A DNA stretch of 63,356 bases from Chloroflexota bacterium (GTDB taxonomy: Bacteria > Chloroflexota > Limnocylindria > Limnocylindrales > CSP1-4): NCBI GenBank assembly GCA_021802585.1, contig JAJZRQ010000007.1:1-63356 (forward strand), given 5' to 3'. The notes under the pieces are model-generated. The model saw only the letters and a list, made by a program, of their open reading frames with translations, had not been told where the DNA came from and did not search any database. The translations under genes and the position numbers were made by a program. This document shows positions 1 to 7,682 of the stretch, one piece after another. Positions within the stretch are counted from its first letter, which is position 1. Every line of letters starts with the position of its first letter.

Positions 1-1
1 C

Positions 2-67
2 CTCGCCCTCATCGATGCCGAACCCGAGGTCGAGGAGGTGGTGCCAGCGCTGCTCATGGCGAGCTGA
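2..67 (+). CDS. C-terminal end of an unidentified protein (partial)
   Basis: An open frame enters from the left edge and ends at a TGA at 65-67 after about 21 codons rich in Glu, Val and Ala. The piece is too short to name. Only the uninterrupted reading frame up to a stop supports it. The following 110 bases to the integrase remnant show nothing recognisable. Confidence 0.25.
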   Translation, partial: LALIDAEPEVEEVVPALLMAS

Positions 68-177
68 CCGATCAGACGCGAGGATGCGTTGCGCCTGCTG
101 TTACACCACGTGCTGGGACTTGACCCGGTTCCTCGGCCGGTTCGCTTGATTCTCGAGGCGCCCTCGACGCGTTCGCG

Positions 178-846
178 GTGAGCCTCGGCGCGGCGGTCGA
201 CCTGTTCATCGCTGCCAGGGCCGCCGAGAGCGCCTCGGAGCGGACGGTCGAGTGGTACCGAATGATCACCGGCCGGGCCGTTCGCCGATTCGGATCGGCC
301 CGGCCAGTCGATCGGATGACGGCAGCCGAGCTGCGGGCCTGGCTCCTCGAACTGCGCGAGACGCTGGCCCCGAAGTCGATCGCCGGCTACGTCCGCGGGC
401 TGAAGGCGTTCGGCAATAGGCGCAACTTGGAGGAGCTCGCTGCGGCTGCCGGTGTCCGGGCGCTCCGTCGACCGCGGGTGCCGAACACGCTCATCGCACC
501 GTTCAGCACCCGCGAATTCGAGCGCCTCCTGGCGCTCGCCGATCCGCGCGAGCGGGCGCTCACGCATACTCCTCCTCGCCACCGGGCTCCGGCTCGCCGA
601 GGTCGCCTCGCTGCACGTCGGCGACATCCGGCCGGACGGGACGATCCGGGTCCTGGGCAAGGGCTCGAAGGAGCGGATCGTCCCGCTCGGAACGACGGAC
701 CCGCCGGGCGCTCCTCCGCTACGTTGCCGGGCGCGATCCCGTCGGCCCGGCGGACCCACTGTTCGTCGGCCGGTACGGCACGCGGCCCAGCCGTCGCGGC
801 ATCCAGTACGCGATCGCTCGGCGCGGCATAGAGAGTGCCTACCAAT
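178..846 (+). pseudogene. Tyrosine recombinase (phage-type integrase) remnant, frameshifted and truncated
   Basis: The frame starting at 178 encodes a SAM-like core-binding domain (TVEWYRMITG, then LAPKSIAGYVRGLKAF). Near 568 homology moves to the next frame, with the catalytic-domain motif LLLATGLRLAEVASLHVGDI and LGKGSKERIVPL. Near 710 it moves again to the third frame (LLRYVAGRDPVGPADPLFVG). The first catalytic Arg region (TGLRLAEV) is present. The HxxR box and the nucleophilic Tyr are absent, because the homology stops before the convergent gene ending at 864. Two frameshifts and the missing C-terminus mean no active enzyme. It marks the left side of a lower-GC catabolic island. Sequencing error could explain one shift but not the truncation. 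Confidence 0.75.
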
Positions 847-863
847 CGCGGGCGGAACGGCAC

Positions 864-1742
864 CTATGGTCCGGGCAGCGTCCGCACGGTGGGCAGTCCG
901 AGCGACTGGTCAAGCAGCCATAGGGTGTCGATGAACGATGCGAAGTCGCGTGTCGGTGTGTATCCGATTGATGGTCCGCCCAACCCCGGATCGACCACGG
1001 TTGGCCGGCGGCCGATGTCGAGACCGTACCGTTCCACGAGCTCTTGGGCTGCGCCGCCGAAGATTCGGCCGCAAGCTGCCAGCGGGTCGACCTCCCAGTC
1101 GTCAACTTGGCCGGCCTCAAAGGCGTTTCTACGCACCGCATTGACGATGGTTCCCGAGGGCTCGTCGTTCGAAGGCCGTGCCAGATGGTCGATCGAGGCG
1201 ACTGCGGCGGCGACCACGTCGTCGCGATCTACGCCGCCGTAGAGCAGGCGGGTGCCATGTTCCAGGAACGTGGACGTCGGCGTGAAGTCTGCGGGCCTGA
1301 TCGCAAGGTAGCTGATCCGGTGATTCTGCCGGTAGTACTCGCACAGCTCTTCGCCGACGCGCTTGGTGAAGCCGTACTTCCCGTACGCCGAGTGCCATGC
1401 CAGGGAAGAGAGGAAGACGACTCGCTTCACGTTCCTGGCCACCGCGGCCTGAAACATCCAGAAGGTGCCGTCAACGTTGAGGCGCCAGTAATCGGCCTCT
1501 GACCGGCTCCTTTCGTGGATCCCGTGCCATGCGGGGAGATGGACGATCAAGTCGCAGCCAGCGGCCGCGTCCTCGAGCCCTCCCGCCCGCACATCGGCCG
1601 CTACGAAGCCGAGGGCAGATGAAGGCGCGTAATCCGCGGGTGCATGGAGATCAGAGAGGACGAGGTCATGTCCGTCCTCGACGAGCCGCGGGGCGAGTGC
1701 CGAGCCGAGGCGGCCGGCGGCGCCGGTGATCAGAATCCGCAT
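864..1742 (-). CDS. NAD(P)-dependent sugar epimerase/dehydrogenase (extended SDR)
   Basis: A 292-residue extended short-chain dehydrogenase. The N-terminus has the Rossmann motif GAAGRLGSALAPRL (GxxGxxG), followed by an acidic residue after beta-2 (SDLHAP). The catalytic YxxxK is seen as YGKYGFTK. The family includes uronate dehydrogenases and nucleotide-sugar epimerases, and the tail is too divergent to fix a substrate. It is last in the minus-strand operon below the isomerase, kinase and decayed SDR. A role in oxidising a pentose/hexose or a side-chain sugar released by the glycosidases across the divergent promoter is inferred. The start is ATG, and its stop faces the integrase remnant. 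Confidence 0.8.
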   Translation of the reverse strand: MRILITGAAGRLGSALAPRLVEDGHDLVLSDLHAPADYAPSSALGFVAADVRAGGLEDAAAGCDLIVHLPAWHGIHERSRSEADYWRLNVDGTFWMFQAAVARNVKRVVFLSSLAWHSAYGKYGFTKRVGEELCEYYRQNHRISYLAIRPADFTPTSTFLEHGTRLLYGGVDRDDVVAAAVASIDHLARPSNDEPSGTIVNAVRRNAFEAGQVDDWEVDPLAACGRIFGGAAQELVERYGLDIGRRPTVVDPGLGGPSIGYTPTRDFASFIDTLWLLDQSLGLPTVRTLPGP

Positions 1743-1850
1743 CGCTTTGCTTACTCCGTGGCCGCCGACCGTGAGCCGACGAGGGCGGTCGAGCCAGCGA
1801 GACCCTGGTACGCCTGAGGGCAGAGCGTAGGCAACAACGTCGCGGCGGCC

Positions 1851-2165
1851 TCAGACACAGCGAGCGGTGTACTCACCGTCGATCACCACAACACTGCCGG
1901 TGACTTGGTTCGCGGCGCCGGACGCAAGATAGGTGACCGCGGGCTGGATGTCGGTCGTGCTGGTGACGTCCGCACGCAGGAATACTCCTCCGGCTGCCTC
2001 GGCGACTGGAGGACTGGTCGTGTCATTCAGGTCGACGACAGCGACCTCGGCACCATCGGCCGCGAGCGCTCCACGATCGCTTTGCCGATGCCCTGGCCGC
2101 CGCCCGTGACAACGGCCACCCGACCAGCCAGCGGCCGCGGCTCGGGCCACCCGAGCTTGGACCGA
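1851..2165 (-). pseudogene. Short-chain dehydrogenase remnant (frameshift plus internal deletion)
   Basis: Reading leftward from about 2165, one frame gives the classical SDR cofactor motif AVVTGGGQGIGKAI. Near 2070 the homology shifts frame to LAADGAEVAVVDLND and a DV acidic motif. It then jumps straight to the typical SDR C-terminus (YLASGAANQVTGSVVVIDGE). The whole middle, including the Ser-Tyr-Lys catalytic residues, about 130 residues, is gone. It lies between the kinase and the epimerase in the same direction, so it was probably an operon member that has been lost. Confidence 0.7.
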
Positions 2166-2180
2166 AGGACGCGTCGCTCG

Positions 2181-3791
2181 TCACGACTCGGCCGTTTGTG
2201 CGGCGAACGGTGCTGCGGCATCCGCCCGAGGTGCCGGATGCGCCGCCCCGGGCTGCTCGGCCAGGTTGCTTGACGATCGCTCCCAGGCTGCCAACGCGTT
2301 GACGGTCGGGCGGGAGTCCCGGTACAGCCTGCGGAAGAGTGGATACAGACTGTCGTAGGCGGCCGCGAGGGTCGGCACTGGCCGAATGCGATCGGTCAGC
2401 GTTACCCAATCGCGATCGAGCGCGTCGAGCCCGTCGATGAGCCCGGCGGCGATGCCCGCAAGGAACGCGTCACCGTAGCTCGCGCCGATGGTCCGGGCCG
2501 GCAGCTCCTGGATGACGCCGGCGGCGCTCGATACGATCTCAAGCCAGAGCTTGCTCGTCGCGCCGCCGCCCACCGCGATGACGCGCTCGATCGGCGCCCC
2601 GCTCTCGCGCATCGTTTCGATGATCTGCCGGATCCCGAACGATGTTCCCTCGAGCAGCGCCCGGTAGAGGTCAGCCCGGTCGTTCGCCAGCGACAAGCCC
2701 GCAATGACCCCTCGAGCGTCAGGATCATGCAGCGGGGTCCGCTCACCGCTCAAGTAGGGAAGGAACAGCAACCCGTTCGCGCCCGGCGGGGCCATGGCCG
2801 CCTCATGGGCGAGTTCCGCATAGCCGCCGCCCCCGCTCGCCTCGAGGTCGCGGGCCAGGTTGTCCCGGAACCATGTGGTCGCGGAACCGGTCGTGGACAT
2901 TCCGGCGGCCATTGCACGCTGCCCCCTGAAGGCACCACCTGTCGCCCAGAGGTCGCGATGAGTCCGCAGCCCGTCAGTCACGAGAATCATGAACGCCGTG
3001 CTGCCGTACATGAGCATCAGGTCGCCAGGGCGAACGGCGCCGACGCTGACGGCCTCGGCGAGCGCATCCACGGTCCCGCCCGTCACCGGCGTGCCGGCCG
3101 GGATCCCTGTCTCACGCGCCGCGTCCGGCGTCACCACGCCGACGAGCTCGTCGCTCCACGCCAGCTCGGGTAGCCGCTCGATCGGAGCGATCGCATCTGC
3201 GAACCGGTCGTCCCACGCGAGGCGACCGAGGTCGATCAACGGGTTGAAATGCGATGCCGTGTGGCGGTCGATCACGTGACGCCCCGTGAGGCGGAGGACG
3301 AGGTAGGACGACGCTGTATGGAATCGTTCGGCGCGCCGCCAGATGGCCGGCTCGTGCTGGCGGAGCCAGAGCAGCTTTGGGCCGACGGCCTGGCTCGTCA
3401 GGCGCATCCCGCCGAGGGCGAACAGCGCCTCGGGGCTGAATCGCGACTCGAGCTCGACGATCTGCTCCGTCGCCCGGACGTCGACGCCGTACAGGATGCC
3501 CGCCCGGAGCGGTCGACCGGTCTCGTCGATCGGCAGAAGACACGGGCCGATGGCGCTCGCTGCGACCGCCGCGATCCGATCGCCAGCCCGTACGGCCGAG
3601 GCGAGCTCCCGCGCGATCGAGGCGAAGTCGGTCCACCACACGGCATCGGCGTCCTGCTCGGCCCAACCAGGACGTGGGACGGCCATCCGGTGTTCGCGCC
3701 GAGCATCGGCGACGACCTGGCCGTCCGGCCGGCACAGCACCCCCTTCGAGCTGTAGGTCCCGATGTCAATCCCGAGCAAGAGCTCGCCCAT
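2181..3791 (-). CDS. FGGY-family carbohydrate kinase (xylulo-/ribulokinase type)
   Basis: A 536-residue sugar kinase that transfers phosphate from ATP to a ketose, most likely a pentulose. The N-terminal nucleotide loop reads GIDIGTYSSKGVL. The catalytic Asp is Asp242 in VTGGTVDALAEAVS. The C-terminal FGGY signature region reads AVGGGATSKLWLEIVSSAAG. The ATG at 3791 is preferred because homology starts there; upstream sequence in the same frame is antisense of the isomerase gene. It follows the fucose/arabinose-type isomerase by 22 bases, so product-to-substrate coupling is likely. I infer D-ribulose as substrate if the isomerase uses D-arabinose. The final 35 residues look like a non-conserved tail. 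Confidence 0.85.
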   Translation of the reverse strand: MGELLLGIDIGTYSSKGVLCRPDGQVVADARREHRMAVPRPGWAEQDADAVWWTDFASIARELASAVRAGDRIAAVAASAIGPCLLPIDETGRPLRAGILYGVDVRATEQIVELESRFSPEALFALGGMRLTSQAVGPKLLWLRQHEPAIWRRAERFHTASSYLVLRLTGRHVIDRHTASHFNPLIDLGRLAWDDRFADAIAPIERLPELAWSDELVGVVTPDAARETGIPAGTPVTGGTVDALAEAVSVGAVRPGDLMLMYGSTAFMILVTDGLRTHRDLWATGGAFRGQRAMAAGMSTTGSATTWFRDNLARDLEASGGGGYAELAHEAAMAPPGANGLLFLPYLSGERTPLHDPDARGVIAGLSLANDRADLYRALLEGTSFGIRQIIETMRESGAPIERVIAVGGGATSKLWLEIVSSAAGVIQELPARTIGASYGDAFLAGIAAGLIDGLDALDRDWVTLTDRIRPVPTLAAAYDSLYPLFRRLYRDSRPTVNALAAWERSSSNLAEQPGAAHPAPRADAAAPFAAQTAES

Positions 3792-3813
3792 GCCCTGAAC
3801 CTGCCTTCGTTGA

Positions 3814-5256
3814 CTAGCCGAGAACCGGTCGAGATTCGTTCCGGACGCCAGCCGCGTCCAGGACGATCGGCGTGACGTCCAGGAGCCGGCAGACCGCGAT
3901 GAGGTCGTCTGTCCGGTCGCCGTACACCGCGTGGATGTGGTTCGCCGAGAACGTCGAGAGGAACGTCTCGGGCGTCGCATCGAAGCGCGCGAAAGCGTGC
4001 GGCCACTCCCAGGTCGTATCGCGCATGTACCGCTCGTTCTCCTCGTCGCCGTAGCGGACGAGCTCGCCGGGCAGGATAGCCATCCAGTACCGGCCGTCCT
4101 TGCGGGTGAGCCGGGCGAAGGTCGCCCGGCCCGGCGCGGCCAGATGCTGGACCGATGCCCCGCCGGCCGGAAAGTAGAAGACCTCGGGCCAGAAGTGGAC
4201 TGAGGGCATGTTGTCCTTCGGGTCGGTGCTCTTCGCCGCGAAGTACGTGGCGTGCTGGCCCGAGTTGCACAGGTCGAAGATGCCGGCCGTCGCGTTGTAA
4301 TGGCGGACGTCCGCAAAGAGGACCGGGGTGTTGGCGATTCCCTTGAGGAATTGCATCGTCAGGGCGCCGTCCGTGTCGGCCTCGGTCGCGCAGACGATCG
4401 GCTCCTTCGGGCCCTCCCAGTCGTAGGCGTCGTTCATGAACGCCTCGGCCAGATCCATCGTGGCGTAGTGGTTCGTCAGCTCCGGCTGGCCCTTGATGCC
4501 GCAGAACGAGAGGTCCCACTCGGCGGCCAGCTCGCGCACGGCGTGGTACGAGCGGACCTGACGCTCGAGGATCTCGGGCGTCAGGCGATCGCCGTCGTAG
4601 TGGACATTGCCCCACGACTCAAGCCACTCGCGCCCCGCCCGGACACGGGCGTCGTCGATGAGGGCTCCGCGCCGGACGATCTCCCACTGGTCGATATGCT
4701 CGACGTCGATGCCGAACTGGCGCTGCCAGCCGGCCGGGTCCACGGTCGCGGTGTACATCCCCATCGACCGCCCACCGATCAGGCCGTAGGTCTGTCCGCG
4801 AAGCCCGTTCACGACGCCCGCCGAGCGGACGAAGCGATCGACGGTCGCGTAGACGGCGGGATCCTCGATCTCGCCCCAGGCCCGTTCGAACGGGATCCCG
4901 AGCTGGTTGAGACTGCCGCCGGCAGCGAGCATCGCGACAAGGCCCGGATGCTGAGGATTGACGTTCGAGAACGCGAGGATCGGCTTGGGCACGAAGCCCG
5001 ACGCGATCGCGGAGAAGTGGGGGAACGCCCAGACCGCGTAATTGAAGATCGTGGCCTCGCAGCCGGCGGCTGCCAGCCGCTTCGCCTCGCTCGCCGCGAG
5101 GGCAGAGGTCCACACGGTCTCGCCGGTCACGACCTCGTGGCCGTTGAGCTCGAGGCGGGCCCGAAGGCGGTTCTCGAAGCCGCGGTTCAACTCGATGAGC
5201 TCGTCGTTCACGAAGTCGCGCCCGTCGGAGAACGTAAGAATCCCGACTCTCGTCAC
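3814..5256 (-). CDS. L-fucose/L-arabinose isomerase family protein (candidate D-arabinose isomerase)
   Basis: A 480-residue aldose-ketose isomerase. Metal-ligand candidates are Glu292 (CATEADTDGA) and Asp316 (LFADVRHY). They lie 24 residues apart, as do the Mn ligands Glu337 and Asp361 of E. coli FucI. A C-terminal HIH (440-442) in FSANHIHAVYGD could supply the His ligand. Known FucI-type enzymes accept both L-fucose and D-arabinose. With GH172 and DUF4185 enzymes nearby, D-arabinose to D-ribulose is the inferred reaction. The GTG start at 5256 overlaps the lacI stop by four bases. A GGAGG lies about nine bases upstream, suggesting translational coupling. L-fucose or another aldose cannot be excluded. 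Confidence 0.85.
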   Translation of the reverse strand: MTRVGILTFSDGRDFVNDELIELNRGFENRLRARLELNGHEVVTGETVWTSALAASEAKRLAAAGCEATIFNYAVWAFPHFSAIASGFVPKPILAFSNVNPQHPGLVAMLAAGGSLNQLGIPFERAWGEIEDPAVYATVDRFVRSAGVVNGLRGQTYGLIGGRSMGMYTATVDPAGWQRQFGIDVEHIDQWEIVRRGALIDDARVRAGREWLESWGNVHYDGDRLTPEILERQVRSYHAVRELAAEWDLSFCGIKGQPELTNHYATMDLAEAFMNDAYDWEGPKEPIVCATEADTDGALTMQFLKGIANTPVLFADVRHYNATAGIFDLCNSGQHATYFAAKSTDPKDNMPSVHFWPEVFYFPAGGASVQHLAAPGRATFARLTRKDGRYWMAILPGELVRYGDEENERYMRDTTWEWPHAFARFDATPETFLSTFSANHIHAVYGDRTDDLIAVCRLLDVTPIVLDAAGVRNESRPVLG

Positions 5257-6284
5257 GAGTGGAAACCTCCGGTAGCGGAGATCGGCGGAGCCGCGGTCGA
5301 GCCTCTCACGATGAGCGTTCCTGCCAACAGGACCTTCTCGACGGTTGCGGTTGGTTCATCGAGCCGGCGGACCAGGAGCTCGGCGGCCTGGGCGCCCATC
5401 TGGTAGGTCGGCTGCTGGACGACCGTGAGAGGTGGATCGAGCAACTCGGCCGTTGGCAGGTCGTCGAATCCGACCAGTGACATCTGATCGGGCATCCGGA
5501 CACCCCGCTCGCGAAGGGCCTTCACCACGCCGATCGTCGTGAGGTTGTTGACCGAGAAGATGGCCGTGGGGGGTTCCGCCAGATCCAGCAATGCGCGAGT
5601 GTGGACGAGCGCAGCAGCCTCGCGGAAGTTGCCCTCCCGGAAGAGTTCCGGCTCCAGGTCGAGGCGGTGGTCTCGGAACGCCCGCTCGTACCCGAGGTAG
5701 CGCTCGCGGGCTGTCCGGGCGTCGTGCGGCCCGCCGACCATGGCGATCCGCCGGTGGCCAAGCCGCACGAGGTGGGTCACGGCGCCGTACGCTGCCGTCT
5801 CGTTGTCGACGGCAACGCTGTCGGTCGGCAGACCCTCGATCCGCCGGTCGACCGCAACGATCGGAACGCCGATCGACTGGAGACGGCGCAGCGCCTCGAC
5901 ACTCTCGTTCGTGGTGGCCACGATCACGCCGGCGGCCCGTTCGGCGGCCATGGCGCTCAGGGTCGAGGCCTCACGCTCGGGGCTCTCGTCGGTGTTCGCC
6001 AGCACGAGCGAATAGCCATGGCGTTGGGCGACGTCCTCGGCTCCGCGGGCGACGGCAGTGAAGAACGGGTTGCCGATATCGCTGATCACAAGGCCGAAGA
6101 TGCGCGAGCTCCCGAAGCGCATGTTTCGCGCCAGGTTGTTCGGGTAGTAGTGCAGATCCTCAGCTGCCAGGAGCACCCGTTGGAGCAAGCCCGCGCTCAC
6201 CCGCTTCCTGTCGCCCGACAGGGCGCGCGAAACGGTGGCCACGGACACCCCGGCTCGCTCGGCGACGTCGGCCATCGTGGGCAT
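5253..6284 (-). CDS. LacI-family transcriptional regulator
   Basis: A DNA-binding repressor of 343 residues. An N-terminal helix-turn-helix (MADVAERAGVSVATVSRAL) is followed by a periplasmic-binding-protein-like effector domain (VDNETAAYGAVTHLVRLGHR, FDDLPTAELLDPPLT). The ATG at 6284 is chosen because it directly precedes the conserved HTH and has GGGAGG about ten bases upstream. A TTG at 6317 would add eleven residues. It is the first gene of the minus operon and faces the plus-strand glycan-degradation operon across a symmetrical intergenic region with LacI-like dyads. It probably represses both operons until a sugar effector binds. Confidence 0.9.
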   Translation of the reverse strand: MPTMADVAERAGVSVATVSRALSGDRKRVSAGLLQRVLLAAEDLHYYPNNLARNMRFGSSRIFGLVISDIGNPFFTAVARGAEDVAQRHGYSLVLANTDESPEREASTLSAMAAERAAGVIVATTNESVEALRRLQSIGVPIVAVDRRIEGLPTDSVAVDNETAAYGAVTHLVRLGHRRIAMVGGPHDARTARERYLGYERAFRDHRLDLEPELFREGNFREAAALVHTRALLDLAEPPTAIFSVNNLTTIGVVKALRERGVRMPDQMSLVGFDDLPTAELLDPPLTVVQQPTYQMGAQAAELLVRRLDEPTATVEKVLLAGTLIVRGSTAAPPISATGGFHS

Positions 6285-6318
6285 CGCGTAGTCTGCCTCC
6301 CATGGTTGCTGCTGCAAA

Positions 6319-6429
6319 CCATTACATGCTATCCGTCAAGCCCCCAACCTGCAACATGTTTCATGGTTCGCTCGAGGTTCCATGATATCGATTGCACCCT
6401 CGGGCCTCTTGACACCGCATGTGTAATGG
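6319..6429. promoter_or_regulatory. Symmetrical divergent promoter/operator region
   Basis: The intergenic region is a large imperfect inverted repeat centred near 6374. CCATTACA (6319-6326) mirrors TGTAATGG (6422-6429). CGTCAA (6334-6339) mirrors TTGACA (6409-6414). TGCAA (6350-6354) mirrors TTGCA (6392-6396). TCATGG (6361-6366) mirrors CCATGA (6380-6385). TGTAAT on each strand is a good -10 match (5 of 6). The two divergent operons therefore appear to have duplicate, head-to-head control regions, presumably for the LacI regulator. Confidence 0.65.
6350..6363. promoter_or_regulatory. Candidate LacI-family operator
   Basis: TGCAACATGTTTCA is a 14-base palindrome with one mismatched pair (TGCAACA / TGTTTCA), the size and symmetry typical of LacI-family sites. 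A weaker related site, TGCAAACCATTACA, lies at 6313-6326. Assignment to the adjacent regulator is inferred. Confidence 0.5.
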
Positions 6430-6444
6430 GTTTCACTCTCAAGC

Positions 6445-7629
6445 GTGCGACTGCCGACGAACCGAGGCACCGAGGGACGGTCCCACGAATTGGCTGAGAC
6501 ATGGGCGAGGCGCGCCACCCGACGCCAGCGCGCAGCGAAGGTGCTGCTGACTGGCTTCGTTGCAGCCATCGCCGGATGCAGCCCGCCGCAGGGAGGTCCG
6601 CTGACGAACGCTCGGAACGCGCCATTCCTCGTCGCCGGTATCTCGGGGATCGAGCGAATCTGCCAGTTGACTGGACCGGGCGCCTTCAACGAAACGTCCT
6701 CGGTCAAGGTCGCCGGCACGGATCTCGGCTCCATGTTTGAGGCGGACGGAAGAACCTGGTTCGCCTTCGGCGACACCTTTGGCGAGCGCGCCACCGACGC
6801 GTTTGGCGGGGGCGGAGGGATCTGGCGGTCGAACACGATGGCCTGGACCACGGACACCGACCCCTCGGACTGCCTTGCGCTCGATGGCTGGGTGACGGAC
6901 GACGTCGGCTGGGCGAAAGAGCTCGTGCCCGCAAGGCGTCGCGATGGCGACGAAATCACGGTGATCCCGACGTACGGGTTCGAAGCCGCTGGCGCGATGT
7001 ACCTGCATTTCATGTCGGTGAGGCACTGGGCCGATCCGGGTGAGTGGGAGACCAATTTCGCCGGACTCGCCAAGTCAACCGACGCAGGCCAGACCTGGGA
7101 AGCATTGCCCGGGGTGACGTGGCCCGGAACCGGGAGCTTCCAGCAGGTCAGCGTCGCGAAGGTCGACGGTGAGCTCTACATGTGGGGGATTCCGGCTGGT
7201 CGCCTCGGGGGCGTCCAGCTCATGAAGGTTGCCGAGAAGGAGGTCGAGCAACTCACGTCCTACCAGTACTTCGCCGGGCCGGCTGCGGACGGAGAGCCGA
7301 CCTGGTCGGCTGACGCTGGCGACGCGAAACAGGTGATTGATCGTCAGACAGGCGAGCTGTCGGTGATCTGGGACGCCGATCTCGGCCGGTGGCTGATGTC
7401 GACGATGGCCGACAACTCGGATGCGGTCCTCTACGAGGGGATCACGCCGTGGGGCCCGTGGAGCTCCGCGATTCCACTCTTCACGCAGGAGGAGCTGCCC
7501 GGCCTCTACGCGCCGTTCCTCAACGCCGCGTTCGTCGCCGACAAGGGCCGCACCATCTATTTCGGGATCTCGGTCTGGGGTCCCTACAACGTCTTCTGGT
7601 ATCGGGCCCGCCTCAGCGGGGGGAGCTGA
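6445..7629 (+). CDS. DUF4185 lipoprotein, candidate endo-D-arabinofuranase (GH183-like)
   Basis: A 394-residue predicted lipoprotein. Arg-rich residues 1-32 precede a hydrophobic stretch and a lipobox ending at Cys45 (VAAIAGC). The rest fits DUF4185, a beta-propeller-like fold, with the characteristic WFAFGDTFGE near the start and repeated W/Y-G blocks (TSYQYFAGPA, ITPWGPWSSA). DUF4185 includes endo-D-arabinofuranases that cut mycobacterial D-arabinan (family GH183); whether this member does is inferred from its GH172 neighbour. The start may be GTG 6445 or TTG 6490, the latter nearer a normal signal peptide. It is first in the plus operon, placed to cut polymer outside the cell before uptake. 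Confidence 0.75.
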   Translation: MRLPTNRGTEGRSHELAETWARRATRRQRAAKVLLTGFVAAIAGCSPPQGGPLTNARNAPFLVAGISGIERICQLTGPGAFNETSSVKVAGTDLGSMFEADGRTWFAFGDTFGERATDAFGGGGGIWRSNTMAWTTDTDPSDCLALDGWVTDDVGWAKELVPARRRDGDEITVIPTYGFEAAGAMYLHFMSVRHWADPGEWETNFAGLAKSTDAGQTWEALPGVTWPGTGSFQQVSVAKVDGELYMWGIPAGRLGGVQLMKVAEKEVEQLTSYQYFAGPAADGEPTWSADAGDAKQVIDRQTGELSVIWDADLGRWLMSTMADNSDAVLYEGITPWGPWSSAIPLFTQEELPGLYAPFLNAAFVADKGRTIYFGISVWGPYNVFWYRARLSGGS

Positions 7630-7682
7630 CGGCCGTTTCTTTCCGCAGCTGCGGAGCCGTTCAACGAAGGAGGAGGTCGTCA

